Assembly (NCBI GenBank): GCA_023441055.1
Contig: JAEZQY010000041.1
Coordinates: forward strand, 62,001-126,000
Origin: Bacillota bacterium
Lineage (GTDB): Bacteria; Bacillota; Bacilli; Paenibacillales; UBA4045
Length of the DNA stretch: 64,000 bases
Direction: 5' to 3'
In this document: one piece after another, positions 8,413 through 17,940 of the stretch
Layout of the letters: every line of letters begins with the position of its first letter
Numbering within the stretch: position 1 is the first letter of the stretch
Program-made: the position numbers and the translations under genes
The notes under the pieces: generated by a model
What the model saw: the letters and a program-made list of their open reading frames with translations, nothing else
Database searches by the model: none
What the model was told of the DNA's origin: nothing

Positions 8413-9312
8413 TCAGAGGATGCTCTCATCCGTTGTCTTCTTCGATATATAATTAGCCGACAGTATGAATACCAAGCCGACAACTGCTTGGAATAATCCA
8501 ACCGCAGTCGCAGTGGAGAACTGACCGCTCTGAAGTCCAATTCGATAAATGAACGTGCTGAGCACATCTGAGAAGTCCCGAACCATGACGTTCCCAATAA
8601 TATACGGGCGATCGAAGCCGATATCGACCATATCGCCTATTTTTAGAATCAGTAAGACCATGACCGTGCTTCGAATTCCCGGCAGCGTCACATGCCAGAT
8701 CTTGCGAAACCGGCTTGCACCGTCTACGTCAGCCGAATCATAAATTTCTCGGTTAATGCCAGTCATAGCCGCCAGGAAGATGATGCTGCCCCACCCCGCG
8801 CTTTGCCAGATCCCGACAGATGTATACGTGAATAACCATACCAGCTTATCTGACAGCCATGGAATCGGATGAATTCCGAATTTCCCCAGGAATAAATTCA
8901 ACATCCCATAATTCGTAGCGAACACTTGATACACAATACCGCCTATAATCACCCAAGAGATAAAATGAGGCAGATACAATAGGGTCTGCGAGATCTTCTT
9001 AAAGTACTTGTATCGCAGTTCATTCAATAACACAGCCAGAATAATGGGTACCGGGAAGCCGAAGAATAAATCCAGCCCATTCAATAGGAATGTGTTGCGG
9101 AGCGCAGTATAGAACCCTTGCATGGCGAATATCTGTCTGAATACATCCAGCCCTACCCAAGCACTCTCTGTGATGCCCTTAAATATCTTGAAATCCTTGA
9201 AGGCAATCTGTACGCCATATATCGGGAAGTACCTGAAGACGATAAAGTATGTGAGCGGTAATAGGAGCATGACGTACAGCTGCCAGTGCCGCAACAGAAA
9301 GTTCTTCCTCAT
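8413..9312 (-). CDS. carbohydrate ABC importer permease, LplB/YteP type
   Basis: 299 residues with six predicted membrane helices and the EAA-like loop D-S-A-D-V-D-G-A-S-R-F-R-K-I-W. I place the start at 9312 (M-R-K-N-F-L-L-R-H-W), because GGAGAAGGAG lies 10 bases upstream. An in-frame ATG at 9363 would add 17 charged residues lacking a ribosome site. It is the first permease after the binding protein (79 bp) and forms the heterodimeric channel with the next gene. Confidence 0.92.
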   Translation of the reverse strand: MRKNFLLRHWQLYVMLLLPLTYFIVFRYFPIYGVQIAFKDFKIFKGITESAWVGLDVFRQIFAMQGFYTALRNTFLLNGLDLFFGFPVPIILAVLLNELRYKYFKKISQTLLYLPHFISWVIIGGIVYQVFATNYGMLNLFLGKFGIHPIPWLSDKLVWLFTYTSVGIWQSAGWGSIIFLAAMTGINREIYDSADVDGASRFRKIWHVTLPGIRSTVMVLLILKIGDMVDIGFDRPYIIGNVMVRDFSDVLSTFIYRIGLQSGQFSTATAVGLFQAVVGLVFILSANYISKKTTDESIL

Positions 9313-9391
9313 CCAGCATGCTCTCCTTCTCCAGCTATATTTATAGCGGCGGGTGTGAGACATTAACGCACCCGCCGCGATTTCTGCCGTC

Positions 9392-11020
9392 TTACTTCAT
9401 TGCTTCATAAGCTTGCTTGCGTTCCGCGAACACTTCCGCGCCTGCCGTATCCATGAAATCCTTCAAAGCGGCGTCATACACCTTATCGAAGTCAGCAGGC
9501 TTCGCCATTACGGACTTCACCAGCAGTTCCTCGTACTTCTCTAACATAACAACCGAATACTTCGCTTGTGAATCCAGCGGCTTATCGAACCGGATTGGCT
9601 GTTGAACGGCATCCTTATAAGCCATAAGCCTTGCCGTAGTCGCTTCTTCTCGTAGATCTTCAGCCACATTAAGTGCATAGTATTCTACATTCTTCTCGTC
9701 TGAACCAAAGTCAATGCCGTTGGTAATGATCAGCATATCGCCGGAGTTGAACAGCAGCTTCGTATCCGCATCGCTTCCGTTACGCACCGGATATCCATTC
9801 ACGTTATCATGGTGCACACCCTCGATGCCGAACGCCATATACTGGATTACCTCATCCTGGGCCATCCAATCCAGATACATGATTGCTTCCTTGGCCCGCT
9901 TGCTGAAGGTAGGAACGGCGATATACATACCGCTTGGTGTGTAGGAAGGCTGCCTGTTCTTGCCTTCGAAGTCTGTCCACGGCAGCAGTGGCGCTACATC
10001 TGCGCCGGATACATTCGTCATCAGTTGCTTCACATGTGAGCTGTCCGCGCCGTTGTATGGGTTGCCATTATCGGCGGTGTACAGACCCGTGTACCCATTC
10101 ACGAAGTTCTCGTCCTTCTTCTTCTTATCCTTATCCAGAGCGAAGTCCGGATCGAGCAAGCCTTCATGATACAGCTTGTTCAGGAACTGAATGCCATCCT
10201 TATGACCGTCTGCAAGAATCGGATACTCACGCGAGCCGATCGTAACTGACTTCAGATACCGATCCTCGTCCGACTGCTCCTTAATGAAGGACCAGATGAC
10301 AGGCTCATAAGAGTCTGGCGCCAGCGCGAATCCGAATGGAATCGTACGCTGTCCGCCTAGATTTGCGTTCTTAAACGCTTTCAAAACCTCATAGGTTTCT
10401 TCTGTTGTCTTCGGGATTTCCAGCTGCAGCGCATCCAGCCAATCTTGGCGAATTAAGTTGGTATACTTCTGCATATTCACCCTGCGCGCAACCACTGCAT
10501 ATTGCGTACCATCGAACACGCCGTACGGCAAGGATCCTGCAAGATAAGACTTCAGATTGGATCCGTGCTGATCGATCAGCTCGCCCAGGTCAGTCAGACC
10601 GCCTTGATTGGCCCACTCGTAAACCGCACCCTCATTGTAGGTGAAGATAATGTCCGGTGCAGTTCCCGCTGCCATCAGTACATTCAACTGGTTGATCTCT
10701 TCACTGCGAGGAACAGGAACGAACTGCACATCGATATTATTCGGATTGCCGAATTGCTCTTGAATATACCTGGTCATCTCATTATCGGTAACTGTTAATC
10801 CTTCAGGCGCATTCCCCCGATCGAACACCTCAATCTTAAGCGTAACCCGTTCTGTCGGCTTACTCTGATCTGAAGATGTCGAATTCGATGATTGGTTATT
10901 CGTATTGTTGTTCTTGGCGCCTGTATCCCCCGTATTGCCATTGTTCGAGCAGCCGGCAATTAATACAACAGCCAGCATTGACACTACCATCAGCCTGCCA
11001 TACCTTCGAAGCGCTTTCAT
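9392..11020 (-). CDS. extracellular sugar-binding lipoprotein, LplA type
   Basis: 542 residues. The signal peptide ends in a lipobox V-L-I-A-G-C with lipidated C24, followed by an Asn/Ser/Thr-rich linker (about 25-60), as usual for Gram-positive binding proteins. The body is a large family 1 solute-binding protein (T-A-P-D-I-I-F-T-Y-N, Y-L-D-W-M-A motif regions) as found with YteP/YtcP permeases. The start at 11020 is chosen for AGGAGAGGG 8 bases upstream. It is the first gene of the operon running to 3445. Large members of this class bind oligosaccharides released from plant or microbial polymers; the ligand is unknown. The 240-bp leader upstream (11021-11261) shows no clear cre site. Confidence 0.93.
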   Translation of the reverse strand: MKALRRYGRLMVVSMLAVVLIAGCSNNGNTGDTGAKNNNTNNQSSNSTSSDQSKPTERVTLKIEVFDRGNAPEGLTVTDNEMTRYIQEQFGNPNNIDVQFVPVPRSEEINQLNVLMAAGTAPDIIFTYNEGAVYEWANQGGLTDLGELIDQHGSNLKSYLAGSLPYGVFDGTQYAVVARRVNMQKYTNLIRQDWLDALQLEIPKTTEETYEVLKAFKNANLGGQRTIPFGFALAPDSYEPVIWSFIKEQSDEDRYLKSVTIGSREYPILADGHKDGIQFLNKLYHEGLLDPDFALDKDKKKKDENFVNGYTGLYTADNGNPYNGADSSHVKQLMTNVSGADVAPLLPWTDFEGKNRQPSYTPSGMYIAVPTFSKRAKEAIMYLDWMAQDEVIQYMAFGIEGVHHDNVNGYPVRNGSDADTKLLFNSGDMLIITNGIDFGSDEKNVEYYALNVAEDLREEATTARLMAYKDAVQQPIRFDKPLDSQAKYSVVMLEKYEELLVKSVMAKPADFDKVYDAALKDFMDTAGAEVFAERKQAYEAMK

Positions 11021-11261
11021 AGATAGACCCTCTCCTCTTACTTTTAATTTTAGTGCATAAGTACGATTCGTCCCACACCTGATTTGCGATAGGCAATATT
11101 TACCGCTGACCAACCGCCAGCAGCGATTGCCTGTCACACCTGCATCATAAGGAACTTCCCGGAGCAGCGGCAATATACATCTTTCAGACGACCATGCAGA
11201 ATTCCGCTGACTGCTTGTACATGCCAGTATTAGCGGCATCTTGACCGTGACTTGAACACGC

Positions 11262-11299
11262 AAAAATAAACCGCAAAGCATCCTCCGGATGCCTGCGGC
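11262..11299 (-). terminator. intrinsic terminator of the thiol-disulfide lipoprotein gene
   Basis: On the minus strand the stem CCGCAGGCATCC pairs with GGATGC and GCGG around a GGA loop and is followed by TTTATTTTT. It lies 78 bp after the stop at 11377 and separates that gene from the sugar-import operon. Confidence 0.75.
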
Positions 11300-11376
11300 G
11301 CGATGAGTAGACTGGTGTGACGAGCAGATTGATGCGAGGAATGGAAGGATGCGATTGGCTCGTAATGATGGGCTGC

Positions 11377-12048
11377 TTACTGCGGCATGGGGTCGCCGGC
11401 ACGGATCGTTCCGTCCACAATCCCCATTATCTCTTGTATGTCGAATGGATTGCTGACTTGGATGCCGTCTACATACACACTTGGGACGCTCTGCAAATTC
11501 CGATTCCTCGTATAATCACGCGTGAGACGCAGGCGATCCGTCATGCCGTCCAGGCGCTCATCTTCCAACATGTCTGCGCTTAAGCCAATTCGAGCCAATC
11601 TGTCCGCGATATACGCCTCACTCCCCCAGCCATCGCTGCCCGCTTCCGCGGCGAATGTCTGCTGCAGCTCGAAGTAATGGTCCGGATACAACGTCTCAAC
11701 CGCATAATCCACCCTGGCCAGATTGATCGATTCCTGACTCAGCAGCGAGACGGCTTGAGAGTAATACTTCAATGCACCGGAATCGATCAATGATGCTTGA
11801 AGCTCCGGCAGCACCTCCGCCATCCACTTCTTGCACCAGGAGCACGCATAATCGAACGCAAGCAGCAGCGTATGCTCAGCCTCCGGCGATCCCAGGTACG
11901 CCTTGGTCTGCAGATCATCCCACTCGTACGCGATGTAAGTCAGCCCTATCCCAACAGAATCCTCATCATCCGCCTTCTCGTCACTGCAAGCAACACCTAC
12001 CAGAATAATGGAAAGAATAAGAACGAACGACAACACGCTTCTCTTCAT
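11377..12048 (-). CDS. DsbA/thioredoxin-fold lipoprotein, probable thiol-disulfide oxidoreductase
   Basis: 223 residues. A hydrophobic signal segment ends at C21 (V-G-V-A-C), an imperfect lipobox, so it is probably a membrane-bound lipoprotein. The active-site pair is C69-S-W-C72 in F-D-Y-A-C-S-W-C-K-K, and the cis-proline loop is S-V-P-S-V-Y-V-D-G near residue 190. These place it with DsbA/BdbD-like oxidases and isomerases acting on exported proteins. No DsbB/BdbC partner is adjacent. The start at 12048 has GAGGGATG upstream; an in-frame upstream GTG or ATG would add a non-signal-like extension. It is a single gene with its own terminator. Confidence 0.87.
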   Translation of the reverse strand: MKRSVLSFVLILSIILVGVACSDEKADDEDSVGIGLTYIAYEWDDLQTKAYLGSPEAEHTLLLAFDYACSWCKKWMAEVLPELQASLIDSGALKYYSQAVSLLSQESINLARVDYAVETLYPDHYFELQQTFAAEAGSDGWGSEAYIADRLARIGLSADMLEDERLDGMTDRLRLTRDYTRNRNLQSVPSVYVDGIQVSNPFDIQEIMGIVDGTIRAGDPMPQ

Positions 12049-12188
12049 AAAATGCACACATCCCTCGTGAATGTAGTCACAAGCCACTGAATAAAAGCCC
12101 GACACCCATGTTCTCCTGTCATAATCACAAGAATAGCATAGGTATCAGACTTTCTATTGTGACCGATTACACAAGGATACCTGATTTG

Positions 12189-13970
12189 TTAGCTGATCTG
12201 AAACTGCTTCCTCGCCCACTCCGCATAGGACGGGTGCTCACGCGATAGCTCCTCGTGCGTTCCCACTCCCGTAATCACTCCGTGATCGAGCACGATAATC
12301 TGATCTGCTTCTACAATCGTAGATAGACGGTGTGCGATCACAATGGTCGTTCGATCAGCCATCAGATTCTGCAGCGCCTTCTGCACCTCGTGCTCGGAAT
12401 CGCTGTCCAAGCTGGCTGTCGCTTCATCGAGCAGCAACAGATCCGGCTTGCGCAGCAATGCCCTTGCAATAGCGATCCGCTGCCGTTGTCCACCGGATAA
12501 CTGAATCCCCCGTTCCCCCACTTCTGTATCATAGCCGCGCGGCAACGCATCGATGAATACATCCGCATAAGCTAATCTAGCTGCCTCTCGAACCTCTGCA
12601 TCCGACACTTCGCCATCACGTCCATACACGATATTCTCACGAATCGTCCCTGTCATCAGCGAGCTCTCTTGGGACACATAGCCAATCTTCCTGCGCCAGC
12701 TCTCCAGCGCGTAATCCCCGATATTCGTATCTCCGAATCGAATGACCCCGCTGCTAGGCACATAGAAGCGCTCGAACATCGAGAACACGGTAGTCTTCCC
12801 GCTTCCACTCGGTCCGACGAGCGCGGTCACCTTACGCGCGGGCACCGTGAAGCTGACATCCTGAAGTATGGGCTCACCTGCGACATATTCAAACGCCACT
12901 CGCTCGAAGCTGATATCCCTGTGCTCATCCGGCACCTCTAGACCGCTCTCCGCTTGCTCGGGGCTGGCATCCAGAATGACCTTCAGGCGCTCAGTCGCTC
13001 CCATCACCTTCTGCAATTGCGAGTAGAATGTGGCAAATTGACTGAACGGGAACATGATCTGGAACAGCAGCAAGATGAATGACACCAGCTCCCCGGCGCT
13101 CAGTGCGCCAGATGACACGCGAATACCGCCGTAACCAATGATCACGACTAACAATACAACCATAACCAGCGTCATCAGCGGCGCTAGCACCGCATTGATC
13201 TTCGCTTCCTTCATACCGAAGCGGTACAGCGCATTCATCTGCTCTTGCCCGCTCTCCTCCTCACGGCGCTCGGAGTTCGACGCCTTCACCAAGCGGATCT
13301 CGCTTACGATCTGCGTGAGCATCGCGGCTAGCCCGGCTAATTGAGCCTGCATGTTAAGCGAGATTTTGTACATTTTGCCCCCAATAGGCATCATGATCAG
13401 CATCGACACCGGCACAGCGACCAAGATAATCAGCGTCATCTGCCAGTCTAGATAGAACAGAATCGCGACAGCCCCAATAACGGTCAGCACATTGGAGAAG
13501 AAGCTAATCAGGTGATCGGTGATCAGCGTCTTCACTTCATTCGTATCATTCGTGATCCTACTCATCGTATCTGACGAGCGATACTGATCGAAGAAAGATA
13601 CCGGCAGCTTCAGCACCTTATTCCACAGCAGCTTGCGCAGCTTATTGACCGTCTGATTGCCTACATAGGCCAGCATATAATAGGAAACTCCACCCGATAT
13701 CGCCTGCAGGATAAAGAAAGCTACGAGTGCCAGCACGGTAGACAGATTAAGCGATTGCTCGCCGAAATTGTCGATCAGATCGCCAGTAATAAGTGGTACC
13801 ACTAATCCTGTAATGGCCGCAATCACGCTAAGTACTACGGCTACAGCTAATACGAGCTTCGGCATGCCAATCTGTTTCAGAATCCGTATGAAGTAGGTAA
13901 CCGTGGTTCGTTCAAGCTTCCCCTTGCGATCCGCTGTCATGTCAGTTGTTATGTCTGATAATTGCTCCAT
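12189..13970 (-). CDS. ABC exporter with fused membrane and ATPase domains (multidrug type)
   Basis: 593 residues: six membrane helices in the first 330 residues and a nucleotide-binding domain after. Walker A is G-P-S-G-S-G-K-T-T, the signature L-S-G-G-Q-R-Q-R, Walker B L-L-L-L-D-E-A-T-A-S-L-D and the H-loop A-H-R-L-S-T, all intact, so an active homodimeric or heterodimeric exporter is expected. The start has TAGGAGGT 10 bases upstream. It lies 95 bp downstream of bcp. Bacillus subtilis has a similar exporter (ygaD) close to bcp and gsaB, which supports this being the conserved neighbourhood, though the substrate is not known. Confidence 0.92.
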   Translation of the reverse strand: MEQLSDITTDMTADRKGKLERTTVTYFIRILKQIGMPKLVLAVAVVLSVIAAITGLVVPLITGDLIDNFGEQSLNLSTVLALVAFFILQAISGGVSYYMLAYVGNQTVNKLRKLLWNKVLKLPVSFFDQYRSSDTMSRITNDTNEVKTLITDHLISFFSNVLTVIGAVAILFYLDWQMTLIILVAVPVSMLIMMPIGGKMYKISLNMQAQLAGLAAMLTQIVSEIRLVKASNSERREEESGQEQMNALYRFGMKEAKINAVLAPLMTLVMVVLLVVIIGYGGIRVSSGALSAGELVSFILLLFQIMFPFSQFATFYSQLQKVMGATERLKVILDASPEQAESGLEVPDEHRDISFERVAFEYVAGEPILQDVSFTVPARKVTALVGPSGSGKTTVFSMFERFYVPSSGVIRFGDTNIGDYALESWRRKIGYVSQESSLMTGTIRENIVYGRDGEVSDAEVREAARLAYADVFIDALPRGYDTEVGERGIQLSGGQRQRIAIARALLRKPDLLLLDEATASLDSDSEHEVQKALQNLMADRTTIVIAHRLSTIVEADQIIVLDHGVITGVGTHEELSREHPSYAEWARKQFQIS

Positions 13971-14065
13971 ATTGTAGTAGACCTCCTAGAACGTTACGAT
14001 ATAGGTTCAGTATATAGGAAGTCCTCCTATGACGTATCCGTCTGTGGATGGAGTCATGCTTAGTG

Positions 14066-14557
14066 CTACCGCTGTAGCTCCTCCAGTACTCGGTCGAGAT
14101 GCCCCTTGAGCCGCACGTTCCGCCAGATGCGGATAATCTTGCCCTTCTCATTAATAAGGAAGGTGGACCGCACGATGCCCATATACTCACGGCCGTACAG
14201 CTTCTTCAGCCGCCATACGCCGTACTTCATTGCGATCTTGCGCTTCGGATCGGACAATAGCGGGAACGGGAGCTGGTACTTCTCCGCGAATCGCGCATGC
14301 CGTTCAACCTCATCTGGGCTCACCCCAAGCACCGCCACACCTAACTCTTGGAACTCCGCCATGCGATCGCGGAACTGACACGCCTGCTCCGTACAGGTCG
14401 GTGTCATATCCTGCGGGTAGAAGTACAGCAGCACCTTCTGCCCCTTATAATCCTTAAGCGACACCTCGCCATCCACCGTCTTCAGCTTGAATGCGGGCGC
14501 GCGATCCCCCGGTTGCAGCTCAACTGGCGCATCAATACTTATATTCTCATTGCTCAT
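14066..14557 (-). CDS. bcp: peroxiredoxin Bcp (thioredoxin-dependent thiol peroxidase)
   Basis: 163 residues, slightly longer than usual because of a short N-terminal extension. The motif T-P-T-C-T-E-Q-A-C holds the peroxidatic C55 and the resolving C60 five residues on, which defines the atypical two-cysteine Bcp class. It reduces hydrogen peroxide and organic hydroperoxides in the cytosol using thioredoxin. The start has a GAGGAG-containing ribosome site, which itself lies inside a 33-bp direct repeat. The neighbours (exporter on one side, hemL a few genes away) match the ygaF region of Bacillus subtilis. No perR-like gene is within the window. Confidence 0.95.
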   Translation of the reverse strand: MSNENISIDAPVELQPGDRAPAFKLKTVDGEVSLKDYKGQKVLLYFYPQDMTPTCTEQACQFRDRMAEFQELGVAVLGVSPDEVERHARFAEKYQLPFPLLSDPKRKIAMKYGVWRLKKLYGREYMGIVRSTFLINEKGKIIRIWRNVRLKGHLDRVLEELQR

Positions 14558-14567
14558 GCTGTCTCTC

Positions 14568-14661
14568 CTCCTCGTGAATGAACGTTGTGACTAACCTTAC
14601 GATTAATTCACAGCCGCTTATGCGTGCACTCCTCGTGAATTAACGATGAGACTAACCTTGC
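14568..14661. repeat. 33-bp direct repeat overlapping the bcp ribosome site
   Basis: CTCCTCGTGAAT followed by a similar 21-bp tail ending GACTAACCTT occurs at 14568-14600 and again at 14629-14661, a 61-bp period with four or five mismatches. The first copy contains the bcp ribosome binding site read from the minus strand, so the second copy looks like a duplicated leader fragment. Confidence 0.6.
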
Positions 14662-14674
14662 TCTGTATAGACTA

Positions 14675-14864
14675 TGGATTATTGCAATAATCCAACAATC
14701 TGTTGCATTTTTCCTATTTTGGTCAGTTGTTGTTGCGAAACTCCAACATTAGACCGCCAATCAATCATTAGAGCTCAATTATATAAGCAGAATGTTGGAT
14801 ATTCGTAATAATTCCCCAAAAATTGCTTCGATCGAGTATCATATGTTGGATTCTCGCAACAATT
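14675..14864. repeat. 20-bp perfect palindrome and three copies of a 22-bp interspersed repeat
   Basis: TGGATTATTGCAATAATCCA (14675-14694) is a perfect palindrome. Copies of the TTGTTGCGAGAATCCAACAT family lie at 14730-14750 in this orientation, and reversed at 14791-14813 and 14843-14864. Four more copies lie at 22.66-22.85 kb. The remainder of 14558-14954 shows no gene. Confidence 0.7.
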
Positions 14865-14954
14865 CGATGCGCGATCCCCTATCCATACCCAGAGGCGCAC
14901 TGGCCAGCCACCAAGCCAAGTGTCGCGAGCCAGCCTAGCCGATCAATCCTTCCC

Positions 14955-15740
14955 CTACGATCCCGCTCCCCGATATCTGCGGATACCAATACCCCACAGG
15001 CTCATCCCGATCGTCATGAACACCACGCCCACCACTGGAGTTAGCAGCGCCATCACCATGAAGTTACCCGGATCGAGGAAGTACGCCGCTGGGTAGAAGC
15101 CGACGAAGGCGAAGGGCAGCACCCAGGTGAGCACGAACCGGATGATCCCGTTATAGATACTGACCGGATAGCGCCCGTAGTTCTGAATATTGTAGATAAG
15201 CGGCATAATTCCAGTCGGCGAGTCCGAGAAGAGCGAGATGGATGTCAGCGCCGTATACAGGCCGGTATAGATCATGAACGCCCCGATCGTGAGCAGCACG
15301 AACACCAGCGGATCATACCAGGCGAGCGTGATATCCAGGCCGGGCCACGCGTAGGCCATCACTGCTAATCCGACTAGTGAGCCGAATAGGGAGGATGGGT
15401 CCATATTTTCGAGGGTAACCTGGATGAGACTATGCGCCGGCCGGGTCAGGACACGGTCCAGCTCGCCCTTCACAATATACCGTTCTCCGAAGTTCCACAG
15501 ATTGAAGAAGCAGGAGAACAGCCCATAGGGCACCATGAAGAAGCCATAGATGAAGATGACATCCGCTCGGCTCCAGCCGTCCAGCGAATCGGTATGCATA
15601 TAGACAACCAGGATGAAGAACAGATTCATGAAGTTGAACGCCAGATCCGAGATGACCTCAATCCAGAAGTCGGATCGGTAGGTCAGCCGGGATTTCATGA
15701 AATTCTTGAGATAATCGACGAATAAGCTCAGATGGAACAT
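14955..15740 (-). CDS. ABC-2 type exporter permease (COG3694-like)
   Basis: 261 residues with about six membrane helices. It belongs to the ABC-2 permease family often labelled DUF990, with the conserved G-E-L-D-R-V-L-T-R-P-A loop that follows F-G-E-R-Y-I-V-K. It is the last gene of a three-gene exporter and begins 6 bp after its partner permease. The two permeases form the membrane part and the gene at 16538 provides ATP hydrolysis. Families of this kind are annotated by analogy as drug or lipid exporters; no substrate is proven. Confidence 0.88.
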   Translation of the reverse strand: MFHLSLFVDYLKNFMKSRLTYRSDFWIEVISDLAFNFMNLFFILVVYMHTDSLDGWSRADVIFIYGFFMVPYGLFSCFFNLWNFGERYIVKGELDRVLTRPAHSLIQVTLENMDPSSLFGSLVGLAVMAYAWPGLDITLAWYDPLVFVLLTIGAFMIYTGLYTALTSISLFSDSPTGIMPLIYNIQNYGRYPVSIYNGIIRFVLTWVLPFAFVGFYPAAYFLDPGNFMVMALLTPVVGVVFMTIGMSLWGIGIRRYRGAGS

Positions 15741-15746
15741 AGCCGC

Positions 15747-16541
15747 TCAACCTCCCTGCACGAACAGCCGCGACCGCGCGCTGCGCCATACGAAGAATAA
15801 GGGCAATAATAAGAACACCAGCCAGAAGCACTGCGTCCAGATCGCGCTCCATACCGCCTGACCCGTGACCTGACCAGTGAATACCGCCGCCGGCAGGTAG
15901 GTGATCGCTTGGAAGGGCAGCAGCTTCAGCACAAGCTCGCCCCAACCTGGGAAGAAGGTAATCGGAATGAGCAGCCCCGAGAACAGATCCACGGCCACAC
16001 GCTTCATGCGCATGAGGCCTTCGTTATTTTCGATGAAGAAAGCACTTAGCCCTGTAAGAATGTTGATCTGCGTATTAATGAAGAAACTCAGCACCAGCAT
16101 CACCGCGAAGGACAGCCAGGTCAGCGGATCGGTCGGGAAGCGAATCGGGAAGATCAGCGAGACGACGAGCATCCCCGGTATACTGAACAGCAGCAGCCGG
16201 AACATCCCCTCCCCGAGCCCCTGCATCATCTTCACGCCCACATAGTTGTACGGCCGAATCATCTGAATCGCGACGCTGCCGTCACGAATTTCATTGGCAA
16301 TCTCACGGTCCAGGTTATTAAAATAAAACGCTCTCGCCATCCAAGACACCGCGACATAGCTGGACATCTGCACGACGCTGACACCGCCGAGCGATTCATT
16401 CGTTCCATACACGGCGTTCCAGATGAAGTAATACGCGCCGATGTTGATCGCATAGACGGCGATGCCGGAGTAATAATTCACCCGGTAGGCCAGCATAGTT
16501 AGGAACCGGATGCGAATAAAGTCGGTGTACACACGAATCAT
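15747..16541 (-). CDS. ABC-2 type exporter permease (COG4587-like)
   Basis: 264 residues with six membrane helices. It shows the partner-permease loop E-I-R-D-G-S-V-A-I-Q-M-I-R-P-Y typical of the second DUF990 member. Its ATG overlaps the stop of the ATPase gene by 4 bp (16538-16541), so translation is coupled. It probably dimerises with the product of 14955-15740. Substrate unknown. Confidence 0.88.
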   Translation of the reverse strand: MIRVYTDFIRIRFLTMLAYRVNYYSGIAVYAINIGAYYFIWNAVYGTNESLGGVSVVQMSSYVAVSWMARAFYFNNLDREIANEIRDGSVAIQMIRPYNYVGVKMMQGLGEGMFRLLLFSIPGMLVVSLIFPIRFPTDPLTWLSFAVMLVLSFFINTQINILTGLSAFFIENNEGLMRMKRVAVDLFSGLLIPITFFPGWGELVLKLLPFQAITYLPAAVFTGQVTGQAVWSAIWTQCFWLVFLLLPLFFVWRSARSRLFVQGG

Positions 16542-17626
16542 CGGGCGGACCCCGCCTTCTGCTGTGTATCCGGGTCGGCTGTTACGGTGGCAGCAGCGGT
16601 AGTAGCTATGGTTGCTGACTCTGTCGTTGCTGAGCCTGTCCGGTAAATCTCGCGCACAATCTCATCGGTGTTCGTCTCGAAGATCTTCATATCACGGATG
16701 GCGTGTCCTTCGGCGACTTTGGAGATGACTCCAGAGATGATTTCCTGCCCGCGCGGAATGCGTACGCTGGCGGTATACTCATTGTCTGCTGTCCATTCGA
16801 CCTCGAAGGACGCAGTAAGCTGCCTGAGCTGGTCGAGTGCCGTGGGTGCGTTGAAGTGAAACTCCACGAGCTTCCCGTGACCCCAGCGATCCTTGAGCTC
16901 GTCAAGGCCGCCATCGTAGATGATCTGGCCATCATCCAGCATAATGACTCTGGAGCATAATGCCTCTATGTCCTGGAGATCATGTGTAGTGAGCAAGATC
17001 GTCGTGTTATGCGCCTCATTCATTGACTTCAGAAACTCACGTATCTCAGTCTTGACGACAATATCGAGGCCAATCGTCGGCTCATCCAGGAACAGAATGG
17101 ACGGGTTATGGAGCAGGGAAGCAGCCAGCTCGCAGCGCATGCGCTGACCGAGACTTAGCTTACGAACAGGACGGTTCAAGATGTCTCCCAGCATGAGGCG
17201 CTCGGTCAGCTCCTCCAGGCGTTGATTGAACTCGCTCTCGGGCACGCGGTACACCTTGCGCAGCAGTCGGAACGATTCGATCACGCCGATATCCCACCAG
17301 AGCTGGCTGCGCTGGCCGAACACGACGCCGATGCCGCGCACGAATGTCTCGCGATCCTTATGCGGTGTGTACCCATTCACCTGAATGCTGCCTGCAGTCG
17401 GGACGAGAATGCCTGTGAGCATCTTGATCGTGGTCGATTTACCCGCCCCGTTCTCTCCAATATAACCGCATATCTCACCTCTCGGAATCGTGAAGCTGAT
17501 ATCGTTCACCGCAGTTACTTGCGTATACTCTCGGCGGAATAAATCCTGGAAGGCGCCCTTCAGTCCTTCTCTATTCTTCTGAACCTTGAACTCCTTGCGC
17601 AACATTCTGACATCAATTGCGTTCAT
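16538..17626 (-). CDS. ABC-2 exporter ATP-binding protein (COG4586-like)
   Basis: 362 residues. Walker A is G-E-N-G-A-G-K-S-T, the signature L-S-L-G-Q-R-M-R, Walker B I-L-F-L-D-E-P-T-I-G-L-D and the H-loop L-L-T-T-H-D-L. After the ATPase domain a C-terminal extension of about 110 residues (from L-D-E-L-K-D-R-W-G) is usual for this family. The last 30 residues are an Ala/Thr-rich tail of low complexity. The start at 17626 follows GGAGGTTCCC. It is the first gene of the exporter operon, downstream of the repeat-filled gap 17627-17940. Confidence 0.9.
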   Translation of the reverse strand: MNAIDVRMLRKEFKVQKNREGLKGAFQDLFRREYTQVTAVNDISFTIPRGEICGYIGENGAGKSTTIKMLTGILVPTAGSIQVNGYTPHKDRETFVRGIGVVFGQRSQLWWDIGVIESFRLLRKVYRVPESEFNQRLEELTERLMLGDILNRPVRKLSLGQRMRCELAASLLHNPSILFLDEPTIGLDIVVKTEIREFLKSMNEAHNTTILLTTHDLQDIEALCSRVIMLDDGQIIYDGGLDELKDRWGHGKLVEFHFNAPTALDQLRQLTASFEVEWTADNEYTASVRIPRGQEIISGVISKVAEGHAIRDMKIFETNTDEIVREIYRTGSATTESATIATTAAATVTADPDTQQKAGSAR

Positions 17627-17658
17627 AATAGGGAACCTCCGCGATGTTAAGGCTCGTT

Positions 17659-17895
17659 AGCGGAAGTTATTCCGTAGCGATACCTTAGAGATGAATATTA
17701 ATTTTACTACAATGCGTCAAGTCAGCATAGTCCTGTCCCCTGAGGCACCGGGTGTTGTACACACAATGCCAAGCAATTTGCGATTTTACAAGCTAAGCCT
17801 CGATGCTTGGTCGCTTGCTATGCATAGCGATAGCATCTATAATAATTTGGTTAGGGATCGATACAGAAGTTATTCCGTATCGATGCCTTAGATGA
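17659..17895. repeat. two copies of a GAAGTTATTCCGTA repeat in a divergent intergenic region
   Basis: GAAGTTATTCCGTAGCGATA at 17663-17682 and GAAGTTATTCCGTATCGATG at 17866-17885 are direct repeats about 200 bp apart, each followed by CCTTAGA-like sequence. In the second copy CGATAC and GTATCG form an inverted repeat around AGAAGTTATTCC. Related fragments occur at 22565-22584 and 32073-32091. The gap lies between the divergent ABC-2 operon and the LCP gene, so the repeats could also be operators. Confidence 0.55.
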
Positions 17896-17940
17896 AGCAG
17901 TTATCACGACAAGATTTCCGCATGAAAGGCTGAAGCAGCT

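Noticed and set aside
12189..17626. Bacteriocin or antibiotic gene cluster around the two ABC exporters
   Set aside because: No precursor peptide, modification enzyme or synthetase genes are nearby; the arrangement fits the conserved housekeeping order with bcp and hemL.
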